NCBI GenBank assembly: GCA_009763385.1
Contig: CM019829.1
Location: forward strand, 38,729,705-38,793,704
Source: Coix lacryma-jobi var. lacryma-jobi
Taxonomy: Eukaryota; Streptophyta; Magnoliopsida; Poales; Poaceae
Direction of reading: 5' to 3'
Length of the DNA: 64,000 bases
Made by a program: the position numbers and the translations under genes. The first letter of the stretch is position 1; each line of letters begins with the position of its first letter. Below, piece by piece: positions 32,186 through 41,125 of this stretch. The notes beneath the pieces are model-generated. The model worked only from the letters and a program-made list of their open reading frames with translations, was not told where the DNA came from and ran no database searches.

Positions 32186-34273
32186 TGCGGATACATGGGT
32201 GTATGCCGAGTCTCTGAGTGATGAGTGATTGTCAACTGGGATAATGCGCATGCTCTTTGGCTTGTGTTGTGCAGGTGTCGAGCACGGATACAGTGATCAA
32301 AGGCAAGGTGAAGGTCAAGTAGAGATGTGCCGTGCCGATGGGCCGAGAGTGGTGAAGGGCGGACGTGAGGCTTGGACTGAGGGACCGGTGGCCCGAGGAT
32401 CAGCTGTGGTGGCTGACAGCCTGGGACAGCAGACGAGCGACGACGAAGACTTGCGGGCACGGTGTTGCTTGGGTCGAGGACCTAGGGACATGTGTAGGTG
32501 GACGGGGTGCACGTGCGGTGCATCCCTCTATGGCTCGGTTTGGTGGTTGAGCCAGAGAAACAACCAGTGGACGGTTCCAGGTTTGGGCCTCAAAACCTGG
32601 GCGCTGATGGTTTTTCCGATTTGGGCCACAAACTCGGGCTGAGGACGGTTTCCAGGTTTGGGCCTCAAAACCTGGGCTGCTGGGGGTCTGTTGTTTCTTT
32701 TCTGGCCACAAAACTCGGCGTGTGGAGGGGGTGGTTTGGCGGTGGGGCCTCAAAACCGGGGGGGGGTGTAAAGAGGTGGTTTCCCGGTTTGGGCCCAAAA
32801 CCGGGGGCGAAGTCCGGGAAAAGGACAAGCGGAGCGGTGGCGGCACGTGGTGGCAATCGGTGAGGTTGCGTCAAGGCAACGCTACTAGTTGTGCGGGCGT
32901 GGCCGTCGGATCACCAACATCTTCGAGTTGGTCCAGAATAACCCTAGGGTTTAGCTGGTTTGCTCTGTAATTAGTGATGGGTAGAGTAGGAATTAGAATT
33001 AGGATAAGTAGAGGGAGACACCCTCCTCCCATTCTATCTCAGCCATTTGCTCTTTGCCTTCTAGGTTTTCCTCCTCTCCCAATCCCCTGCTGTAGCAACT
33101 GAGATCCGCAGAGAACCATACCTCTGTGTACTCGAGATTTTTAGGAAGTGAGACCGTAATCTCACTGTTGTAGCGTGTGGTAGCCACACGACTGCAGATC
33201 GATGACTTGATTCGCGTTTTGTTCGTGTTCTTCGCGTTCTTCGTTTCACCGCAATTTTCCCGTCACTCGATCTCCCTCTCTACTGCGTCTTTGCGAAATC
33301 CATTTGAATCAACTTGTTCTTTACAGTGAGGAGATCATTTCCACCGAAGGAATTCATCTAACTCCTCACGAACAAGTAGATCGGTTTGATTTCGTTTTCG
33401 TGGCGCTTTTTCGTTCATACACCTTCCCTTTCGATTTCCCGGTGATTGAGTTGATTTGAGAGGATGATTTCTTGGGGATAGTCTTCCAACTACCTCGTGA
33501 TCATCTTCTCCAAGTTTGGGAACAAGAGATTTTGGTTTGATTCGAATTTGGGAGGATTTGAGTTGAGGGCGACCGAAATCGCCCTCTCTGGTCGGTCGCG
33601 GATAGTCCGCCACCTGACCGGCGGACAGTCCGGCCATCGGGATCGAGCCAGGTCAGTGGCTACGGGTCTCGGTCGCGTTACTGTTCCTTGACCAGTGGAC
33701 AGTCTGCCGTAGGGACTCGCGGACAGTCCGAGAGTCGAATAGGGAACCTTCAGCATTAGTGTTGTTTGGTGATTTTCGTCGGCGCACAGTCCGGGATCGG
33801 CTGGCGGACAGTCCGCAGTAGCCGTGGACAGTCCGAGACCTGCAGTCCGGACAGTCCAGGACTTGGCTGAAGCCTCCGGTTTTGTGCGTTTGTTCTCCCA
33901 GCTTGTTCGCTTGGTTTCCGAACTTCTCGGTTGGTCCGATAGTTCACCTAGGAACCTCTCTAGGTATCTTTGCTACTTGTTAGCATCGGTATTTGGGGAT
34001 TTCCCGACGTAGCCTTCAATCTACGTTTGGGATTTGGTTTCTAGGCATCGAACTTGTGCGGGTGGTTTTGGCTTTTGGATTGCTGTCGCTTTGTGGTGCC
34101 TCGCTGTGATCCTAGGGATCATCCACCCTCTTCCAAGGGTCGTGGGCATCACGATTTCGATCGACGCTTTTGGGGGTTGATTTGTGGGACAAAGGCCAAA
34201 GTTTCGAGAGAAATTTTTGAGCTCCCATTCACCCCCCCTCTGGTCGCCTTGCTATTGCATTCTCGGTCCTTCA
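32186..34273 (+). repeat. 3' LTR of S1 (2088 bp)
   Basis: Starts TGCGGATACATGGG, ends CTCGGTCCTTCA, followed by the AAAAG duplication. The hairpin array seen in the 5' LTR is partly eroded here (32575-32815), whereas the CGGACAGTCCG cluster (33596-33853) is mostly kept. Confidence 0.93.
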
Positions 34274-34278
34274 AAAAG

Positions 34279-36149
34279 AGCTTCATTTGTTAGATGACAA
34301 TGGTAGTTCATCATCAAAGCCAAGAGCTTGTTACGTTCTAAAACCAGAAGATAGCAAGAAGTTTTTGCAATTTGTGAGCAATGTTAGGTTTCCAGATGGC
34401 TATGCCTCCAATATATCAAGATGTGTCAATATGGAGGGAGGAGGATATATGAATGGGCTCAAAACACATGACTGTCATATAATGCTGCAACGTATCTTAC
34501 CAGCTGACCTTCGTGGTTTGGTGCGCCAAGATGTATACGAAGTAATTGCTGAATTGGGTAGGTTTTTCAGACAACTTTGTTCCAAAACTCTAAAGGTTGA
34601 TGCACTACACCAGATGAAGGAGGATATTGTGCTTATCCTTTGCAAGCTAGAGAAAATTTATCCTCCAGCATTCTTTGATGTCATGGTTCACCTAGCAGTA
34701 CACTTACCTGATGAAGCACTACTTAGGGGACCAGTGCATTATGGATGGATGTATCCCATTGAGAGAAGGTTGGGCACCTTTATTCGTTTTGTCTGCAATC
34801 AAGCAAGACCTGAAGGATCTACTGTAGAGGCATACACTGCCTATGAGTGTATGACCCAGTGCTCAACATATTTCAATGACATCATTAGTAGGTTCACTAG
34901 GTCTGAAAGAAACTTAGATGGAGAAGAAACATCTCTCCCAATGGTTACTCTATTTTTTGGTCATGGTATTAACCTGTTGGGTGCTTCAAAATTTCATTAC
35001 AAAGACAGAGACTATGACTCCATGGTTTGGTTTTTTCTAAATAACTGCGAAGAGGTGGATGAATACAAAGAGTGAGTGATTCCAGTCATTTCATTTCACA
35101 CATCTTTATTCAACACTAGTGTCACAAAATAACTAATTACCTTCTTCCTTTGCAGCATCTATAGGGCAGAACTACTACAACAAGAGGTCAGCGATGTTGA
35201 AAAAATGATGTCAACATAATTCGCTGCATGGTTTGAGAATCATGTGTGTGCAACTTATACAACTTGACTAATTGATTTATGATACAATAAAGTTTGAAAG
35301 TCACTTATTCTGTTTGTATTCAACCTGCAGATTACCAGAATGAAATACCAAGGCACAACACAAGTTGACGAAGACCTGTACTCACTAGCATGTCGGCCGG
35401 ATCCGCGAGTGCGTTCGTACACAACCTGTATAATCAATGGGGTACAGTACCACACTTTGGCTCGTGACGAACACAGGAAGACACAGAACTCCACCATCAA
35501 AAGTTGAGGTACTCACAGTGATGACACAATTGACTTCTATGGGACAATCACAGACATTATTGAGCTGAGCTACAATAGGAACAACAAAGGGCGTATGACT
35601 GTTGTCTTATTACGGTGTGAGTGGTACAATCTAGAGGGAAGGACATATGAAATGAAAAATGATGGTTACTTCAAGAGCATAAACATCCAAGGCCGATGGT
35701 ATAAGGATGATCCTTTCATTATAGCCACAGATGCTTCACAAATATTTCTTTTGGAAGATACAAAGTTAGGCCCAAGTTGGCGAGTGCTACAAGAATTTGG
35801 CCACTGACATATATTTGATGTTGAAGAGTCTACCACAAACCAACCAATTCAAGAACAGGTACAAATGAGATGTTAGGAGGCATACCAAGAGGAGCATATT
35901 TCAGCTGGAGATGGTCTAGTGGGAGACATTCATCCTGATTTGGATTTCTTGCTCATGGATAATGAACCAGGGAGCCCTATTAGTGGAGACCTCATCGAGA
36001 GCCTCCGGCGACAGAAACATACACCTCAAGGTGATGAAGCAGTTGACCAAGATGAAGATGAAGATGAAGATGAAACCTATCTTGAGTACCATAGTACAAA
36101 GAAGAAGGCAATGCTTCAGGAGAAGACAGTGATGATGACTGAACTTTGA
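34279..36149 (+). pseudogene. CACTA transposase, C-terminal part (DUF4218- and DUF4216-like), with introns and stops
   Basis: It continues the frame broken at 2739 (ELHLLDDNGSSSSKP). Exon 34279-35071 holds the DUF4218-like region (MKTHDCHIMLQ-type motif as GLKTHDCHIMLQRILP; PVHYGWMYPIERRLG; VEAYTAYECMT). Consensus GT/AG introns give exons 35156-about 35243 and 35331-36149. The last carries the DUF4216-like region (GRMTVVLLRCEWYNLEGRTY) and an acidic DEDEDEDE tail. In-frame stops at 35217, about 35506, about 35805 and about 35869 break the C-terminal third. Transposase activity from this copy is therefore unlikely, though the element might be mobilised in trans. Confidence 0.82.
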
Positions 36150-36688
36150 TTTCTGCATATTTGTGAACCTTGTACTATTATGTTAGTGATTTTGTTGTAT
36201 TTGAACTATGCTACTACTAATTTGTATTTGAGTTCTGAGACCTTATATGCAGTGACTCTTATTTCAATGCATAATTCTTGTATGTATGTATGATGCAAGT
36301 TACATTGTCAAGATTTCAATCACATGATGCAAGTTCTGCTGCCTAGATTTCTGTGATGTTATGACACATGACAATGTCATATAATGCTTATAACTGTCAT
36401 GAAATGTACAAAATTCATCACAAAATGTATAGGCTGCAAGTCATATATATAGATGCTGCCTAAATTTCATCCAACAATAGTTAATCATCATAAGCAAAAG
36501 GGATCTTTATTTCCAACATATAGCAGCAATGCATAGCTTACACAAGAGATGTCCAAGAGCACAAAGGCCCACATTTCATACCAAATGCACAAACTTACAC
36601 CACAACATCTAAATGGCCACAAGCATTGCCTACTTGAACACTAAAGCTACAACCAACAAGATGGCCAAGACTAGGAATATTGTTACAT
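36150..36688. other. Noncoding spacer in the CACTA between convergent genes
   Basis: 3' ends of the transposase (+) and the GRF zinc-finger gene (-) face each other here. AT-rich, with repeated ATGATGCAAGTT and TGTCAT words. No frame or RNA gene recognised. Confidence 0.6.
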
Positions 36689-37317
36689 TCAAGCATCCGC
36701 AAACAATACAAATGTAGCTTCCCATGCCTTCCATGTTCTTGCCACCATTTCCTTCACCTTGTTCAAATTTTGCTCCAAGTTATCAATTTTTCCCACCAGC
36801 TCAGGAACTTCACTGGTCAAAGATGCTGCAATGGTTGAGGAAGGTGGAAGTACATAACCATGATCTTCAAGGTAGACCACATATTCTTCCTGGAACCAAT
36901 AACTGGAACATGTCCCCTACATCCAAATGACAAACACATGCATTTTAACACCAATAGTGCACGCACTGAATGCTAATAGCTACCAATACCATTCTCAGGG
37001 AAGCCTATTAAAAAAGATTGAAATTTGAGGAATAGAACCACCACACTGACTTTTCTATAGTTCTTCCGAGGGCACTTGAAAAACCTCCTTCCAACGTTAT
37101 ACTGAGACTTCATGGTAGTTGCAGCAAACAACCTCACATCCCTGCAATCAGGGCACATGATCAATGACAACCCAGTCACATCGTCAAGGGGCGCCTGCAC
37201 ATCGATAACAGTGGGCGTAGGCGTTGCAGCAACAATAGCAAGGGCTTCTTGTTGCCGGCCAACCCTAGATGCACTTGACTGCCGAGTCGGAGCGGCTGAG
37301 GACGATGCCTGCGACAT
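36689..37317 (-). CDS. GRF-type zinc-finger protein, two exons, 164 aa
   Basis: Exon 1 is 37317-37051, the intron 37050-36917 (GTCAGT...GATGTAG) and exon 2 36916-36689. Both exons end in phase and give an uninterrupted protein. The start is the ATG of MSQASSSAAPTRQ. The GRF zinc finger (residues about 55-105) has CPDCRDVR, NVGRRFFKCP and, across the junction, GTCSSYWFQEEY; the intron falls inside the domain, and splicing restores it. The C-terminus is a short coiled coil (GKIDNLEQNLNKVKEM). GRF fingers bind single-stranded nucleic acid in some repair enzymes; small plant GRF proteins of this form are common near transposons and mostly of unknown role. It lies opposite to the transposase, inside the CACTA, so it may be a captured host gene or a carried accessory gene. 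Confidence 0.75.
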
Positions 37318-37657
37318 GAGAACTGAGAGAGGGAAGGTGAGCAACAGTCAAAGGCAACATATTGAGTGGGGGAGGGGCACAACCGAGGAGCACCTGGGGA
37401 GAAGGGCAGAGCCCGCCGCATCGTCAGTTGTCGAGAGGGGAAGCTGTCGCCGCCGCCGGTCGCCCAGTCGCCGCCGCGCTCCACCGGTCGCCCCTCGCCA
37501 CCGGTTCAGTTGGGGGAAAATGAAAGAGTTAGGGATTGGGTTCACCGGCAACAGGCATATGGCCGTTGGGGACAAACGTTTTTGTGACACGACTAAGTTG
37601 TCACAAAAAGTATGCAGAAAAAATAATCAAAAAATGCAAAAAAAAATTGGCCACAAA

Positions 37658-37712
37658 GGGCTCGAACCGGAGACCTCAGGCTCTACATGCTCGTTCCTTC
37701 ACCAATGCGCTA
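37658..37712 (-). ncRNA. tRNA-like fragment (box A and box B)
   Basis: On the minus strand TAGCGCATTGGTGA (37712-37699) resembles box A and GGTTCGAGCCC (37668-37658) resembles box B, about 30 bases apart. A convincing acceptor stem is not seen, so this is a decayed tRNA, a SINE-like piece or chance. It lies between the divergent GRF gene and the plus-strand accessory gene. Confidence 0.35.
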
Positions 37713-37955
37713 GACTAGTAAGTTCGGTAGGGTGCTGACCTTGAATTCTAAAATAGATAGTTCGTCACGACCGAGTGGGCCCACTGTCAGTGGCCGGCCC
37801 TTCACCTAGCCCTCATTCACCCTGACCCTTCATTTACCTCGCCAGATCCGGTTTTCACCTGCCCTCATTCACCACCCCAGATCCATTTTTCACCACCGCG
37901 CCATGCCACCGTGCCCGCAATCGCCCACTGCCAAAGAGTCGCCCCTTCCTCGTCA

Positions 37956-39318
37956 ATGGCGAGAGAGCCAAGGAGGTCACCAAGGAGCCGCCAAGGAGCC
38001 GCCCCTTCCTCGTCGGCCCCGCCTACGGAGAAGAAGGTGGCGGTGAAGAAGCTTTACCCGGCGGCGGCTACGAAGAAGGCAGAAGCCGAGGCAAGGGCTC
38101 GGTTGGCCGCGTCTAATAGGAAGGTGGCGCCGACGTCGGCGTGGAAGATGAAGGCGGCACCAGCGTTGAAGAAGAATGTCTCATGGGCTGCGCCTTCTTC
38201 CTCGTCCACGCCGACTGCGAAGAAGAACCATGCCGCCAGCAAGAAGCCCATAAAGGACATCACGCCAGAGTCTTCCTCGGCCTCGGGGGAGAGTGATAGC
38301 TTGGAGGTCATCTGCAAGTAGTGCTACCAAGGTGGCTCCTGCGCCCGCGCCGACTCCTTCCCGGCTGTCCCCACCTCCTCCGCCGATGTCGACTCTTCCA
38401 GGGATGGACTCTCCAACGGCAGCGGCTCCACCTCCAGCGACTCTGTAAGTATCCCCTTTTCAATTTTGTAGTTGATGCACTAGCTAGGATGATAGAATCC
38501 CTAGGGCTTTTGTATCATTTGCTGAAATTATTATGTTAGATGAGACCAATCCCTAGGTGATGCCATGTATCTTAAACTAATTTGCATCTATTTTCAACCA
38601 TGTCCATGTACCTTGAACTTATTTGTCTTTTGTTTCAACCCTGCTGTAATGACTTATCATTTAATTATGTGCACTGCGTACTCTACTCTGCTTTCTGCAT
38701 GTACTATGTCATAATTATCATAGCTATGGATGTTGTGGATGATTTTGATATCTTTGGGGGAAGAGGACATAGTGGGTGGTGCCCAAGCTGTCCCAGATGT
38801 TGTGGAGGTTGCACCACCATCCCAACCCAATAGTGTTGCACCTAGGCTGACATAGATGATTTCAAACAACTCCCTTTTTGATATATATCTATCTACTAAT
38901 GAAGTCAATTTGTTCTTAGTTCAGTGGGTGGTCATGGGTATAGTTAGCTGAACATTAGTATACCATGCCTGGTTGTCTCAGTGTTTGAGAAATTGATGTT
39001 GATTGCTTGTTTTCATGATTCATAGATTCCAGTTGATCAAATTATCTCTAAATTATTCATTCTGCAAAGTCTGATGTTGTACATTGCTCATATGCAGTAC
39101 TTTTGGTTGTGAGTCGCCAAATGCTCGTGAACGTGATCAAGGACGTGATTTTACCCCTGAAGCATGACATCACTAATCTGGGCTGGAAGATCAACGACCT
39201 CACTGAACTGGTCAAGGATGACGTCAACAAGAAGAAGATGAACCTCTTTGGTGAGGATCTAGAGGCTGTCAAAGCCAGGCTGGACAAGTTGGAAGGCCTA
39301 TTCAAGAAGACCAAGTGA
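37956..39318 (+). CDS. CACTA accessory gene, multi-exon, Lys/Ala/Ser/Pro-rich with C-terminal coiled coil
   Basis: The ATG at 37956 opens 121 codons (MAREPRRSPRSRQGAAPSSS), basic and low-complexity, then acidic, ending at TAG 38319. A second frame (38310-38444) continues with Pro/Ala text and ends at a good donor, CTCT-GTAAGT. Further coding pieces are near 38760-38852 (GEEDIVGGAQAVPDVVEVAP) and 39098-39318 after the acceptor CATATGCAG (MLVNVIKDVILPLKHDITNL, coiled coil, ending LEGLFKKTK). Frame changes mean the model is uncertain or decayed. Its position after the transposase suggests a second CACTA gene (TNPA-like role by position only). I recognise no domain. Confidence 0.45.
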
Positions 39319-39607
39319 TGATGACATGTGTAGCTAGGCTAGCTGATAGCTAGGCTGACTTTTGGAAGCCCAAGTGGGCACTGATGATGATGATGAATGC
39401 TTTTGGTGTTGTTGTGGTTATGGACACCAATGTTAGTAAGGAAGTGGACGTGTATTAGTATGTATGCTAGCTACCATATATATATGCTAGCTTGTGGCTT
39501 GAACTGCATCTCTGCATGCCTTTATATATGAATCTCTAATGTTGCTCCTACGAGTCCCTTATCATATGTGTAATGTTTTTATGAACATGCTGTTCAAAGT
39601 TTGACTT

Positions 39608-39719
39608 CCTGTTTATTATGCCACAAAAGAGATTCGAAATGGCCAAGTCCCCCTCCCCTTGATCCTGTTTATTATGCCACAAAAGAGATTCGAAATGGCC
39701 AAGTCCCCCTCCCCTTGAT
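39608..39719. repeat. 56-bp perfect tandem duplication
   Basis: CCTGTTTATTATGCCACAAA... to ...CCTTGAT (39608-39663) is repeated without change at 39664-39719. A young local duplication near the CACTA right end; the surrounding 39319-39750 holds no gene. Confidence 0.9.
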
Positions 39720-39799
39720 CTATTTATTAAGACCGAAGCTCAAATAGTGACGTAGGAGACCGTCGTGTCTACATTAACAAATAGGGACCTAGAAAAAAG

Positions 39800-40040
39800 G
39801 TCACAAAAACCTACTTCATGCCGTCATATAAAGATAGGCGTCGCTCGCTTACCTGCGGCTACCATTTTGTGACGATTATAGCTAACTTAATGTGACAATC
39901 TTAAAAGGATCGTCATAAATAGTTAAGAGCCTAATGAGTATATGACGACACCAATTTTATCATCATATTATGCTACAATATATGACGATATCTGTCATCG
40001 TCATGAGGACAATTGTAAAAAAAATAGATTTCTTGTAGTG
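39800..40040. repeat. CACTA right subterminal region and terminal inverted repeat
   Basis: Multiple TGACG/CGTCA words in both orientations (near 39820, 39870, 39908, 39942, 39983 and 40000) make a subterminal array of the kind CACTA accessory proteins bind. The terminal TTTCTTGTAGTG is at 40029-40040. Sirevirus LTR sequence starts at the next base. Confidence 0.8.
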
Positions 40041-40707
40041 GGTGGTCGCGGACAGTCCGCGGTACTACCGGCGGACAGTCCGCGCGTCGGGGGCAAGCCG
40101 AGTCAGTGGCTGTGTTGTTTTGGTTTGAACGGCGGACAGTCCGCAGTACTAGGTCGCGGACAGTCCGGGCCTGAGCAGAACGAGTTCAGCAACTGTGCTG
40201 TTTTTGCATTTTGACCGACGGACAGTCCGGGATCGACTCGCGGACAATCCGCAGTTGGCGCGGACAGTCCGGGACAGGGAGTCCGGACAGTCTGGGATTT
40301 GGCTGAGTGTTGAGTTTTAGTGCGTTTGCTCTCCCGTCTTCTCCACTTGGTTTCCGGACTTCTCGTTTGGCCCTAGAGTTGACCAAGTAACCTCTCTAGG
40401 TATCTTTGCTACTTGTTAGCATAGGTATTTGGAGATTACTCGACGTATCTCTCTATCTACGTTCGGGAGTCGGTTTTTGGGGTTGAATTTGAAACAGTGC
40501 TTTTGGTGTTTGGTTCGCTCTTGTTTTGTGATGCCTCGCTGTGATCCTAGGTATCATCCACCCTCTTCCAAGGGTCGTGGGCATCATGTTTCAGTAAAAG
40601 CTTTCGGGGGTTGACTTTTGGGACAAAGGCCGAAGTTTTGAGAGAAATTTTTTAGGCTCCCATTCACCCCCCTCTAGTCGCCTTGCTTTTGCATTCTCGG
40701 TCCTTCA
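40041..40707 (+). repeat. Right end of the S2 5' LTR, with CGGACAGTCCG palindromes
   Basis: It aligns with the last third of the S1 LTR through the shared end CATTCACCCCCCTC...CGGTCCTTCA. CGGACAGTCCG palindromes and one-base variants fill 40049-40295. The CACTA terminus replaces the upstream part. A primer site TTGGTATCGGAGTGGGTT follows at 40709. Confidence 0.85.
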
Positions 40708-40770
40708 ATTGGTATCGGAGTGGGTTAAGGATCTTCCACCTTAGCCGGTTCCAGATCCACAGAAGGCGAC

Positions 40771-41125
40771 ATGAATCGCGGCGTGGGCAAACCGCCGTTT
40801 TTCGATGGGACGAACTATGTGTATTGGAAGATACACATGTCGGCCTATCTTCAGAGCATGGGTGCTTCTGTCTGGGAGATTTGCAACAAGAATGATTACG
40901 TGGTCTTGGCTGCTCGTGTGACTCAGCTGTAGATCGAAGAGCACAATGCCAATAGCCGAGCCCGTAATGCGCTTTTCTCCTGTTTGAGTGTGTCTGAGTT
41001 TGATCGCGTTTCTCATCTCCCCACGGCTTCTGAGATTTGGGCGACCCTCATGCGATTCCATGAGGGAACCTCTCAAGTCAAATCTCGTCTCTACGAGTCG
41101 CACAAGTGGGAGTATGAGAACTTTC
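40771..41125 (+). pseudogene. gag: S2 gag, N-terminal part
   Basis: The ATG at 40771 starts the same gag as S1 at about 80% identity by eye. TAG at 40930-40932 replaces the Gln of TQ-HQIDEH. The frame then stays open to the insertion of A at 41125, where it reads WEYENF. Not functional because of the stop and two insertions. Confidence 0.85.

Larger units (their letters stand above)
2740..34273 (+). mobile_element. Sirevirus-type Ty1/copia LTR retrotransposon S1, with nested insertions
   Basis: It is bounded by TG...CA LTRs (2740-4819 and 32186-34273) and a perfect 5-bp duplication AAAAG (2735-2739 and 34274-34278). The 5' LTR is followed by a tRNA-iMet-type primer-binding site. The 3' LTR is preceded by several AAGGGGGAGA polypurine tracts, a hallmark of Sireviruses, as is the very long gag with two zinc knuckles. 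Its own sequence totals about 11.7 kb; the rest is a CRM-like solo LTR in RT and an 18.6-kb chromovirus in the 3' untranslated part. No env-like frame is visible. The element is defective because of stops, a frameshift and lost integrase residues. Confidence 0.93.
1..40040 (+). mobile_element. CACTA (En/Spm-type) DNA transposon, left end outside window, carrying a nested 31.5-kb Sirevirus
   Basis: The right end is the 12-bp sequence TTTCTTGTAGTG (40029-40040), the reverse complement of the classic CACTACAAGAAA terminus of CACTA elements. The interior encodes a transposase with the usual CACTA domain order (transposase-associated domain, Transposase_21-type core, DUF4218-like and DUF4216-like regions). 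The matching left terminus is not visible, so the element starts before position 1. Directly right of the terminus the sequence becomes Sirevirus LTR (S2), so the CACTA inserted into that LTR; the 3-bp target duplication cannot be checked. Without the nested Sirevirus the visible part is about 8.5 kb. It also carries a minus-strand GRF zinc-finger gene and a plus-strand accessory gene. Confidence 0.85.

Noticed and set aside
37112..37738. 208-codon plus-strand frame
   Set aside because: It is the shadow of exon 1 of the GRF zinc-finger gene on the other strand plus low-complexity Arg/Ser text.
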